Positions 1-6,402 of a stretch of DNA of 6,427 nucleotides are shown here, one piece after another (within the stretch, counting starts at the first letter, position 1; each line of letters begins with the position of its first letter). This DNA is from Nitrospira sp. ST-bin4 (GTDB lineage: Bacteria > Nitrospirota > Nitrospiria > Nitrospirales > Nitrospiraceae): NCBI GenBank assembly GCA_002083565.1, contig MSXM01000115.1, positions 1 through 6,427 of the forward strand, read 5' to 3'. Under the pieces are notes generated by a model. That model was given only the letters and a program-made list of their open reading frames with translations. It was not told the origin of the DNA and searched no databases. The position numbers and the translations under genes are program-made.

Positions 1-26
1 TAAAGTCGTTCCAGGCGATTCGACCT

Positions 27-145
27 AGCAGGATGCTGAAAACGTCCGCCAGCGGCATTGTCGCATCGCTCAGAGGCTCAACGTACCGAAGCGTACGCCT
101 CGCCTCTTCGCTCGCTGCGGCCTTGTGCGGAACCCCGTTTGAACG
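27..145. repeat. Degenerate palindromic (MITE-like) repeat overlapping the btuF 5' end
   Basis: An imperfect long hairpin is visible. CGTAC (82-86) pairs with GTACG (93-97) around a six-base loop, AGAGGC (72-77) pairs with GCCTCT (102-107), and CCGCCAGCG (46-54) pairs with CGCTGCGG (113-120) with one bulged base. Outside these, GATGCTGAAAACGTCCG on the left is loosely mirrored by CGGAACCCCGTTTGAACGC on the right, as expected of decayed terminal inverted repeats. The sequence resembles a dispersed intergenic repeat I recall from Nitrospira genomes, but I cannot search for other copies. No transposase is present, so if mobile it would be non-autonomous. The boundaries are approximate. The first btuF codons fall inside it. 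Confidence 0.55.
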
Positions 146-1136
146 CGATAGCGGGCGGCATTGGGTCATTGGACTCTGTGCCTGCCTCCTTCTGCTGGAT
201 GTGAGTGCGGTATCGGCTGATGATTTCGAGGTTTCAATCGTGAAGAGACGGCAACAAGGCATTCTGACCGGTATGCCATTTATGACGCACGTGTCGTCGC
301 GATCGTTTGTGGACGATACCGGCCGGAAGATCTACATGGCCAAACCGCCTGCACGGATCATCTCGCTGGCGCCTAGTCTCACTGAACTGTTGTTCGCGAT
401 GGGGGCCGGAAGTCAAGTGGCCGGTGTGACTCAGTTTTGCGATTTTCCTCCCGAGGTGTCGCGTAAACCGAAAGTGGGGTATGCAAATCCCAGTGTGGAA
501 GTGTTGGTCGGGTTGCAGCCGGACCTGATTCTGGCGCCGCGTGAATTTCTCAAGCCGGACTTGATCGCGGCACTCGACAACCTCAAGATTCCGATGTTCA
601 TCGTGGCCGACCACACGGTCGAAGACATTTTTTCTCACATTCAGACCATCGGACGGATGGTCGAACATCAGACGGAAGCCGCGGCGCTTGCGATGGACTT
701 ACGGAAGCAGATCGCCGCAATCAAGGAGCTCGCGCAGGGGGAGCCGCCCGTGCGGGTGCTCTACGTCTTGAACAGCCAACCATTGATTACGGTCGGGCCG
801 GGCAGCTTCATCGACCAACTCATCGGACTGGCCGGTGGAATCAATGTCGCCGCCAAGAGCGGCATGCCATACCCACGGTTGAGCATGGAAACGGTCTTGC
901 TTGAAGACCCGGAGGTCTTGATTTTTCCGGTGGGTCAGGCGGAAGGGATTTCCGAGAGTGAACAGCAATCGTGGCAGCAGTGGTCCGGGCTTTCCGCGAT
1001 CAAGCAGGGTCGGGTCCATCAAATTCCGGCAGATTTACTGAATCGACCGGGTCCACGGATCGGTCAAGGGTTGGAGCGGCTTGCTGCCATGCTCCATCCA
1101 TCTCTTTCCGGACCGGCGTTGCATAGGAGGCCCTGA
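33..1136 (+). CDS. btuF: Periplasmic cobalamin-binding protein BtuF of the B12 ABC importer
   Basis: This is the substrate-binding subunit of the vitamin B12 ABC importer; it captures corrinoid in the periplasm and docks on BtuC. From the ATG at 33 it is 367 residues. A hydrophobic core at about 44-58 followed by A-V-S-A (59-62) looks like a Sec signal peptide with cleavage before DD. The helical-backbone binding fold (PF01497) runs from about 89 to 356, with RIISLAPSLTELLF (108-121), PSVEVLVGLQPDLILAP (153-169), the GGINV region (268-272) and NRPGPRIGQG (337-346). E156 and E286 align with the two E. coli BtuF surface glutamates that salt-bridge BtuC arginines. The start is unsure: the first 30 or so codons are repeat DNA, the frame is open to base 3, and a TTG at 123 would give a more normal signal peptide but lacks a clear ribosome binding site. 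BtuF rather than a siderophore or heme binder is inferred from the riboswitch and btuB nearby. Confidence 0.9.
   Translation: MLKTSASGIVASLRGSTYRSVRLASSLAAALCGTPFERDSGRHWVIGLCACLLLLDVSAVSADDFEVSIVKRRQQGILTGMPFMTHVSSRSFVDDTGRKIYMAKPPARIISLAPSLTELLFAMGAGSQVAGVTQFCDFPPEVSRKPKVGYANPSVEVLVGLQPDLILAPREFLKPDLIAALDNLKIPMFIVADHTVEDIFSHIQTIGRMVEHQTEAAALAMDLRKQIAAIKELAQGEPPVRVLYVLNSQPLITVGPGSFIDQLIGLAGGINVAAKSGMPYPRLSMETVLLEDPEVLIFPVGQAEGISESEQQSWQQWSGLSAIKQGRVHQIPADLLNRPGPRIGQGLERLAAMLHPSLSGPALHRRP
1124..1130 (+). promoter_or_regulatory. Shine-Dalgarno site of btuC, inside the end of btuF
   Basis: TAGGAGG lies ten bases before GTG 1141 and within the last btuF codons. It is the best ribosome binding site near the btuC start and favours GTG 1141 over the upstream in-frame TTG at 1081, which would overlap btuF by 56 bases and has no comparable site. 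Confidence 0.75.
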
Positions 1137-1140
1137 CCCG

Positions 1141-2277
1141 GTGTCCAACGGACATGCCACGCCGCTTATTTCCGCCACTGGTACAAGAGACGGGCGAGGT
1201 TCGTCGGGGCCTGCGGCGGAACTCGAGTGGTCCAGATCCGGGGCCATTTTGACGAGACGTCGACGGCATCTCGTTCTGTTCGGTTTGGTGGCGGCGTCCA
1301 TTGTCGTGACCGTTTTGTGCAGCAGTTTCGGGGCGGCAGTTTTGTCGGGAAGTGATTGGCTGACGGCGTTGCGTGAATTGATCACCCCGGAGCATGGCGA
1401 CCGTGCGGGAACGGCGGGAGTGATTCTCTTTCAACTGCGCATACCTCGCGTGCTGATGGGATTTCTCGTTGGGGGCGCACTGGCGTCGGTAGGTGTGACC
1501 CTGCAAGCACTGTTGCGAAACGCGCTTGCCGATCCGTATGTGCTCGGGGTATCGAGCGGCGCTGCGTTGGGAGCGGCGATCGCCATGCTTCTAGGGATCG
1601 GAGCCACCTCAGTTCTGCTCCCGGTGTTGCCGCTGTGGGGATTCGCCGGAGGGCTGATCGCATTGGCGCTCATCTATCGAATGGCGCGATCGCACGGTCG
1701 GTTGCCGATTCACAGTCTGTTGCTGGCCGGTGTGATTCTTAATTCCATTCTTACGGCCATGATCATGTTTATTACGTCGATCATGGACCCAGCCCGTTCC
1801 GCGGGGCTTATGGCATGGCTCATGGGCTCGTTGACGGCTCCGGGATGGATTGGGCTGATTGGCATCGCCCTCTATGTGATGGCGGGAACTATGTGTTTGC
1901 TGTATTACGCGCCGGTTCTGAACGTGCTCACACAGGGAGAAGACACCGCACGGTCGTTGGGAATCGATACCGAACGGACCAAGAAACGGTTATATGCCTT
2001 GACGGCGTTATTGACCGGCGCGGTGGTGTCCGTCAGCGGCATGATCGGGTTTGTCGGCATGGTGATTCCTCATGCGGTCCGGATTGCGATCGGATCGGAC
2101 CATCGGGTGCTGATGCCGGCCTCGGCCTTAGTCGGCGGTATATTTCTGGTCGTATCCGATACGATCGCCCGGACGGCGTTCGCGCCGGCTGAAATCCCGG
2201 TGGGTATCGTGACGGCGCTGGCCGGTGGGCCATTTTTTCTGTATCTCCTCTTGTGGCGAAAAGATCGGATGGTCTAG
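1141..2277 (+). CDS. btuC: Cobalamin ABC transporter permease BtuC (FecCD family)
   Basis: Inner-membrane channel subunit; two copies pair with two BtuD ATPases to import the corrinoid delivered by BtuF. The product is 378 residues from GTG 1141, longer than E. coli BtuC (326), because a polar, probably cytoplasmic N-terminal tail of about 38 residues precedes the RRRRH stretch (39-43) and first membrane segment (about 44-62). The FecCD (PF01032) pattern is clear: LRIPRVLMGFLVGGALASVG (99-118), QALLRNALADPYVLGVSSGA (122-141), the cytoplasmic coupling region near GEDTARSLGI (266-275), GMIGFVGMVIPHAVR (300-314) and PAEIPVGIVTALAGGPFF (349-366). Multiple hydrophobic spans fit the ten-helix fold. 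R103 (or R100) and R344 are candidates for the arginines that dock BtuF glutamates, by alignment from memory. Four bases separate it from btuF and it abuts btuD, so the three are one operon. Siderophore permeases share this fold; the B12 assignment rests on context. Confidence 0.92.
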   Translation: MSNGHATPLISATGTRDGRGSSGPAAELEWSRSGAILTRRRRHLVLFGLVAASIVVTVLCSSFGAAVLSGSDWLTALRELITPEHGDRAGTAGVILFQLRIPRVLMGFLVGGALASVGVTLQALLRNALADPYVLGVSSGAALGAAIAMLLGIGATSVLLPVLPLWGFAGGLIALALIYRMARSHGRLPIHSLLLAGVILNSILTAMIMFITSIMDPARSAGLMAWLMGSLTAPGWIGLIGIALYVMAGTMCLLYYAPVLNVLTQGEDTARSLGIDTERTKKRLYALTALLTGAVVSVSGMIGFVGMVIPHAVRIAIGSDHRVLMPASALVGGIFLVVSDTIARTAFAPAEIPVGIVTALAGGPFFLYLLLWRKDRMV

Positions 2278-3138
2278 ATGCAGTCCTCGTTAGAGCACAG
2301 GCCAGCCCATCGCGCAGTCAATCCGGCGATCGCCGTCGAAGAGGTCTCCTTTCGTTATGGCGGTGCACTGCCGGGTCGTCCGTGGACGATCGAGCGGGTA
2401 TCGTTCGAGGTGACACGCGGCGAAGTGCTAGGAATAGTCGGTCCGAATGGATCGGGTAAATCATCGCTTCTGAAGTTATTGGCTGGACTGTTGCGCGCCG
2501 GGTCCGGACGGATTCATTTGCTGGGACAGGCATCATCTGATTTGAGTCCGATCGCTCTTGCCAGAATGCTCGCCGTCGTACTGCAGGAGCAGACACAGGT
2601 GTTTCCCTTTACCGTGGCAGAGACTGTCTTGATGGGACGGTTTCCGCATCGGCAGGCCGGATGGTGGAATTTCGGGAGTGAAGCTGACACCGCGGGCGAT
2701 CTGGCCTGCGCGCAGCGGGCCATGGCTGAAACCGATGTGCTGCCGTTGGCGGATCGCCCGGTGTCCGAACTCTCAGGCGGTGAATTGCAGCGAGTCATGA
2801 TTGCGCGAGCCTTGGCGCAGGACCCTGCCATTCTCCTGTTGGATGAACCAACCGCGTTTCTCGATATCAATCATCAACTCGACATCTGCAGCCTGATCAG
2901 CCGACTCCGAGATGAACGGCGGCTGACGGTCGTGCTGGTGTCACATGACCTGAATATCGCGAGCCAATATTGCGATCGTGTGCTGATGTTGAAAGCCGGA
3001 CGGCTCAGCCATATCGGATCGCCGGCCGAGACAATCAGGCCCGATGTGTTACAGACCGTCTATGGATGCGAGGTGGTGGTCGATGCCCACCCGCAAACAG
3101 GGAAACCGCGTGTGACAATGCCGATGAGCCCACAGTGA
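2278..3138 (+). CDS. btuD: Cobalamin ABC transporter ATP-binding protein BtuD
   Basis: Cytoplasmic ATPase that powers import through BtuC. The 286-residue protein has a complete nucleotide-binding domain: Walker A GPNGSGKSS (55-63), Q-loop glutamine Q103, signature LSGGE (165-169), Walker B AILLLDE (184-190) with catalytic E190, D-loop FLD (194-196) and switch histidine H223. No key residue is missing. A stretch at about 125-145 (QAGWWNFGSEADTAGD) between the Q-loop and the helical subdomain is typical of FecE/BtuD-type ATPases rather than unusual. The ATG follows the btuC TAG with no spacer and only a weak purine-rich stretch upstream, so translation is probably coupled to btuC. The sequence alone does not separate BtuD from iron-siderophore ATPases (FecE/FhuC); the neighbours do. 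Confidence 0.92.
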   Translation: MQSSLEHRPAHRAVNPAIAVEEVSFRYGGALPGRPWTIERVSFEVTRGEVLGIVGPNGSGKSSLLKLLAGLLRAGSGRIHLLGQASSDLSPIALARMLAVVLQEQTQVFPFTVAETVLMGRFPHRQAGWWNFGSEADTAGDLACAQRAMAETDVLPLADRPVSELSGGELQRVMIARALAQDPAILLLDEPTAFLDINHQLDICSLISRLRDERRLTVVLVSHDLNIASQYCDRVLMLKAGRLSHIGSPAETIRPDVLQTVYGCEVVVDAHPQTGKPRVTMPMSPQ

Positions 3139-3139
3139 T

Positions 3140-3910
3140 ATGAGGATTGGACGAATTGCGCTGTTGCATCTTGAGACGATTCCTGGGGATGTTGAGCGGA
3201 ATCGATATGTCATTGTCGAAGCGATCAAGCAGGCCGCATCAGCCGGCGCAGAGTGGATCGTGACTCCTGAACTGGCGGTGTGCGGACTGCAATTTCCACG
3301 GATCATCGGCCTGGACTGGATACAGCCGCAGCCGGATCGCTGGATGCAGCGTCTGTGCGGCCTGATGAAAGATTTGAAGCGGACGCTGTTTCTTGGATGT
3401 CCCGAACGGGACGGACGCAGGCTCTACAATTCCGTGTTCGTCATCGACTCCAACGGTGAGATCATCGGCACGCATCGCAAGATCAATGTGGCGAGCGATT
3501 CCTTGTCGTGGTCCAGCCCCGGCCATGATGCAATGCCGATCAAGTGCGATGGGATCCAGGTAGGCCTGCTTGTGTGCAGCGACGCCTATACGCCGAACAT
3601 TACCAGAGTGTTGACGTTCAACGGTGCGCAGATGGTGCTCTCGCCGTCTTCGTGGGGGCCGGGCATTCATGGTCCGAATGGAGAGTGGGAGGATCGGAGT
3701 CGTGAAACAGGCCTCCCGTTGATTGTCTGCAACCGGACAGGCGCCGAACAGGCGCTCGATTTTTGGAAGGCCCCGAGTCTTGTCGTGAAGAATGGGGAAC
3801 GACTTCTATCGCATACATCGGATCGGTCGGCGATCCTGACCATCGACTGGAATTTCACGAGCATGATGCCGCTGTCGTCCGGCTTCCATGCGGAGTATGC
3901 GAAAGCGTGA
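3140..3910 (+). CDS. Nitrilase-superfamily carbon-nitrogen hydrolase in the B12 uptake operon
   Basis: A cytoplasmic CN-hydrolase (PF00795) of 256 residues, a normal length for the family, with no signal peptide. The catalytic triad is intact: E44 in VTPELAVCG, K114 in THRKINV, and the nucleophile C146 in GLLVCSDAY. The N-terminus RIGRIALLHLE (2-12) is the usual first strand, supporting ATG 3140, and SPSSWGP (168-174) follows the nucleophile as in other members. Enzymes of this family hydrolyse nitriles, amides, N-carbamoyl groups or, with an ammonia source, drive amide synthesis; the substrate cannot be read from the sequence. It starts one base after the btuD stop with no strong ribosome binding site of its own, so it is almost surely cotranscribed and coupled. 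A role in corrinoid salvage or side-chain amide hydrolysis is a speculation from location only. It could equally be a general amidase such as an omega-amidase type enzyme. Confidence 0.88.
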   Translation: MRIGRIALLHLETIPGDVERNRYVIVEAIKQAASAGAEWIVTPELAVCGLQFPRIIGLDWIQPQPDRWMQRLCGLMKDLKRTLFLGCPERDGRRLYNSVFVIDSNGEIIGTHRKINVASDSLSWSSPGHDAMPIKCDGIQVGLLVCSDAYTPNITRVLTFNGAQMVLSPSSWGPGIHGPNGEWEDRSRETGLPLIVCNRTGAEQALDFWKAPSLVVKNGERLLSHTSDRSAILTIDWNFTSMMPLSSGFHAEYAKA

Positions 3911-3957
3911 CAAGATGGGGTTGCGACGGATAAGCAGGTGCCATCGAAGATAATCCA

Positions 3958-3963
3958 TATAAC
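3958..3963 (+). promoter_or_regulatory. Possible -10 element of the btuB leader promoter
   Basis: TATAAC lies about 37 bases before the first riboswitch stem, which would put transcription start a suitable distance upstream of the aptamer. No good -35 hexamer stands at the right spacing (CAGGTG is the best at 17 bases), and TTGCGA at 3921 is too far from it. This is a weak call based mainly on position. The sequence between the hydrolase stop (3910) and about 3994 shows nothing else I can name, and no clear intrinsic terminator, so readthrough from the upstream operon is possible. Confidence 0.2.
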
Positions 3964-3999
3964 TTGAAGTCATGATGCAGCCAAGGCTATGTCCCCAGC

Positions 4000-4293
4000 C
4001 CGGCTGTGGAAGCCAACGGGGGATCGTTCATTTTTCATTTAGGAAAGGGCGTTTTGGAGAAACGACGCGGGTGACGGGGAAGATGGTGCAAGTCCATCAC
4101 GGTGCCGCCACTGTAAGCGGGGAGTAACTCTGCATCACGCCACTGTCTTGAAGGCAGTGAGGAGTGACCGGTGAAGGGTGAGGAGTCGGAACCAATGGAG
4201 TTCCGGTACGTCACTCATCACCTCTCACTGTTCACTTCCGGAGATGGGAAGGCGCAGAGACACGACGATCCGCAAGTCAGGAGACCCAGCCGG
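4000..4293 (+). ncRNA. Cobalamin riboswitch (B12 aptamer) upstream of btuB
   Basis: The conserved aptamer core is plain: GGGGAA (4076-4081), GGTGCAAGTCC (4085-4095), GCCGCCACTGTAA (4104-4116) and the B12 box GCAAGTCAGGAGACC (4272-4286). Helix P3 forms from GATGG (4082-4086) with CCATC (4094-4098), and a core hairpin from CCGC (4105-4108) with GCGG (4117-4120). P1 can close exactly through CCGGCTG (4000-4006) and CAGCCGG (4287-4293), directly after the B12 box ACC as in the family consensus. The segment between P1 and the GGGGAA core is long (about 69 bases), with a local hairpin CGTTT/AAACG (4050-4064). The 3' side carries a large repeat-built arm, listed separately. The B12-bound form would be expected to reduce btuB expression. 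The 5' boundary is less sure than the core, because CCCCAG/CTGTGG (3994-4009) can form a competing hairpin. Confidence 0.93.
4157..4238 (+). repeat. Heptamer tandem repeats forming a long side arm of the riboswitch
   Basis: The left arm is five consecutive seven-base units at 4157-4191: four start with GTGA (4157, 4164, 4171, 4178) and a diverged fifth starts at 4185. The right arm is four units starting with TCAC at 4211, 4218, 4225 and 4232. In register, the four GTGA blocks pair with the four TCAC blocks, separated by three-base partly mismatched spacers. The tip is a perfect six-base-pair hairpin, CGGAAC (4187-4192) with GTTCCG (4200-4205), and a seven-base loop. The arm lies in the size-variable region between the aptamer core and the B12 box, so it probably extends a peripheral helix without touching the binding pocket. 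The in-frame GTG at 4171 that extends the btuB reading frame upstream is simply one of these repeat units. Confidence 0.75.
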
Positions 4294-4308
4294 CAGTCGA
4301 TTCAACTC

Positions 4309-4330
4309 AACCCTTCGAGCACAAGGGAGG
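4309..4330 (+). promoter_or_regulatory. btuB Shine-Dalgarno site and sequestering hairpin (expression platform)
   Basis: AGGGAGG (4324-4330) is a strong ribosome binding site five bases before ATG 4336. CCCTT (4311-4315) can pair with AAGGG (4323-4327) around a seven-base loop, hiding the first part of that site. It begins 18 bases after the riboswitch P1 stem and no U-tract follows, so control of translation initiation is more likely than transcription termination. The stem is only five base pairs, so it probably needs help from the ligand-bound aptamer, for example through a loop-loop contact that I could not identify with confidence. Confidence 0.55.
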
Positions 4331-4335
4331 TCGTT

Positions 4336-6381
4336 ATGCTGTGGTTTGCCGGGTGCGGTCCGTTCCGTGTAGGTGCATCCATTTTTTTAATGAGCTTTCT
4401 TTCCCTTCCCGCCGGTGCCCAGGAAATTGCCAAGGCAGATTCCTCAGAAGTTATCGAAGTGCCGGAAGTGGTCGTGAGCGCAACAAAAACCGCACTCCCA
4501 GCCAAACAAGTCACGAGCGCGGTGGAGGTGATCACCGGGGAAGAACTCGAGCGAAAGAAAATCAAGACCGTCATTGACGGATTGCGTCTTGCGCAAGGCG
4601 TGTTTGCAACGTCGAGCGGTGGGCCCGGCACGGAGGCGACCGTGAAAATGCGCGGAGCCTTTGCCCGGCATACCCTTGTGCTGATTGACGGGGTCATCGT
4701 CAATAGCCCTACGGATGGCGCGTACAACTTCGCAAATCTGACGGCGGAAAACATCGAGCGCATCGAAATTCTACGCGGGGCACAGAGCATGCTCTATGGG
4801 TCCGATGCCATCGGAGGAGTTATCAGCATCTACACCAAGAAGGGAACCGGGGCGCCTCGAGTGGGTGCCTTCATGGAGTATGGGTCATTTGCCACCTTTC
4901 GTGAAGGAGGCAATATCTCCGGCGCAAAGGGCCCGTTTGATTTTTCCGCTTCGGTGTCTCGTTGGGATACCAGTAGCTTTTCAGCCATCAATTACAGGCG
5001 GGGCGCTTTCGAGGGAGATGGTTTCCACAATACGCAAGTGTCGGCAAAGGTGGGTGCAGCACTACCCAGCGACGGTCGGGTAGAATTCAACATGCGCTGG
5101 TACGACTCGCGGACCAGCTTTGATGGATTCGCAGACAGCGGCGCGCCGGCAGATGTGTTTGGAGCCCGATCGACCAACCGAAACCTGATTCTCAACGGAA
5201 CTTATGAACAGCCACTGACATCATGGTGGACCACAAAATTAACATTGTCGCAAGCCAATGAGCGATCGATTAGTAACAGCGGTACGGTCGGATTCAATGT
5301 GGTTACAAGACAGCCTATGACAGCGATTCCCAACTGCTTTCTTCAGCCCAACCCAAACCTGTGCTTTAGCCCATTTGCGACCGATCTGGAAGTTCTCAAC
5401 CGTCGCCTGGAATGGCAAAACAACGTTCGGATCGGTGAGTGGGTGCTTCTCACAGCGGGATATCAGTTGCGGAGAGAAGAAGGCGACTCTGCGGGATTCT
5501 TCGGGACCACGGCGCCCGCGAAAGTCATTTCGTCGAACGCCGGCTACGCCCAGGCTCAGGTGAATTTTTGGGACCGCCTGTTCGTGACGGCGGGGGGGCG
5601 TCACGATAGTTACAACAACTTTGAAGATGCGACGACCTATCGGGTAACCGGCGGCTATAGTGTCAAAGAAACCGGTACAAAATTTCGGGGAAGCTATGCC
5701 ACAGGATTCAAGGCCCCGACAATGAACGACTTGTTTTTTCAAGGATTCGGCAATCCCAATCTCAAGCCCGAGAAAAGTCTGAGTATGGATCTTGGGATCG
5801 AGCAGAGTCTGTTCGGCGATCGTCTCCAACTCAGCGCGGGTTATTTTTGGAATCGGTTTCAGAACTTGATCCAGTTTTCCTCCGGCGGTCCCTTATGTCC
5901 GCCGGGGTCGTTCGGATTCTGCCCCATCAATGTTGCAGATGCAAAAACTCAGGGATGGGAATTTGGATTCAAGGCGAAGATTCTTGAGAGTGTAGAACTA
6001 CGGGGACACTACACCTATACACTGACCCGTGCGTTCGATACCCCCGGTAATCCAATTGGAGGCGATAAGCGACTCCCTCGTTGGCCGGTCGACCAAGCGA
6101 CGGTCGGTTTTACGTATTCACCGATTGATACGCTACGGCTCAACATCGACTATCGGTTCGTGGGAGCCAGGAACAACAACTTGGCCAATTCGCCCAGCCA
6201 AAAGCTTGGCGTCTTCAACGTCGTCAATCTTTCCGCATCCTACGATGTGACGAAAAACTGGCAGGCGTATGTTCGGGTTGACAATCTCTTCAACGAAAAG
6301 TACGAGGAGATCACGTTCTTCGGTACGCCGACCCGTTCAATTTTCGGCGGCGTGCGGGTGAATTACGATGTGCCGCTCTGA
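4336..6381 (+). CDS. btuB: TonB-dependent outer-membrane cobalamin receptor BtuB
   Basis: Outer-membrane 22-strand barrel with a plug, which takes up corrinoid using TonB energy. The product is 681 residues from ATG 4336 (E. coli BtuB is 614). The start is set by AGGGAGG five bases upstream and by the signal peptide it gives: hydrophobic core about 12-24, then A-G-A before Q29. A TonB-box-like PEVVVSATK (43-51) leads into the plug (about 55-170), with RGAFARHTLVLIDGV (106-120) and RGAQSMLYGSDAIGGVISI (147-165). The barrel shows the usual YATGFKAPTMNDLF (454-467), GNPNLKPEKS (472-481) and VDNLFNEKYEE (648-658). Loops hold two close cysteine pairs, C334/C343 and C521/C529, possible disulfides. 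The last residue is leucine, not the common aromatic. The riboswitch directly upstream makes a corrinoid receptor much more likely than a siderophore receptor of the same family. Confidence 0.94.
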   Translation: MLWFAGCGPFRVGASIFLMSFLSLPAGAQEIAKADSSEVIEVPEVVVSATKTALPAKQVTSAVEVITGEELERKKIKTVIDGLRLAQGVFATSSGGPGTEATVKMRGAFARHTLVLIDGVIVNSPTDGAYNFANLTAENIERIEILRGAQSMLYGSDAIGGVISIYTKKGTGAPRVGAFMEYGSFATFREGGNISGAKGPFDFSASVSRWDTSSFSAINYRRGAFEGDGFHNTQVSAKVGAALPSDGRVEFNMRWYDSRTSFDGFADSGAPADVFGARSTNRNLILNGTYEQPLTSWWTTKLTLSQANERSISNSGTVGFNVVTRQPMTAIPNCFLQPNPNLCFSPFATDLEVLNRRLEWQNNVRIGEWVLLTAGYQLRREEGDSAGFFGTTAPAKVISSNAGYAQAQVNFWDRLFVTAGGRHDSYNNFEDATTYRVTGGYSVKETGTKFRGSYATGFKAPTMNDLFFQGFGNPNLKPEKSLSMDLGIEQSLFGDRLQLSAGYFWNRFQNLIQFSSGGPLCPPGSFGFCPINVADAKTQGWEFGFKAKILESVELRGHYTYTLTRAFDTPGNPIGGDKRLPRWPVDQATVGFTYSPIDTLRLNIDYRFVGARNNNLANSPSQKLGVFNVVNLSASYDVTKNWQAYVRVDNLFNEKYEEITFFGTPTRSIFGGVRVNYDVPL

Positions 6382-6402
6382 TCATCCGAACGAGCAATCG
6401 AC

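Noticed and set aside
1081..1140. TTG start for btuC overlapping btuF by 56 bases
   Set aside because: The added 20 residues look unlike a permease N-terminus and there is no ribosome binding site, whereas GTG 1141 has TAGGAGG upstream.
3979..4009. Hairpins AGCC/GGCT and CCCCAG/CTGTGG as a terminator for the upstream operon
   Set aside because: The stems are short or mismatched and no T-run follows directly. The second overlaps the better supported P1 strand of the riboswitch.
4171..4335. In-frame upstream extension of btuB to a GTG at 4171
   Set aside because: This stretch is riboswitch RNA (heptamer arm, B12 box and ribosome binding site). The protein it would add lacks signal-peptide character, while ATG 4336 has a strong ribosome binding site and a good signal peptide.
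5584..5604. Seven-G run in btuB flanked by GTGACG/CGTCAC, possible phase-variation tract or hairpin
   Set aside because: The reading frame is intact and encodes A-G-G-R in a barrel strand that fits the family. A tract of seven in a GC-rich gene is not enough to claim slippage control.
234..5829. Long minus-strand open frames across the btu genes
   Set aside because: They lie wholly opposite well-supported genes, lack recognisable domains or ribosome binding sites, and are what moderately GC-rich coding DNA produces by chance.
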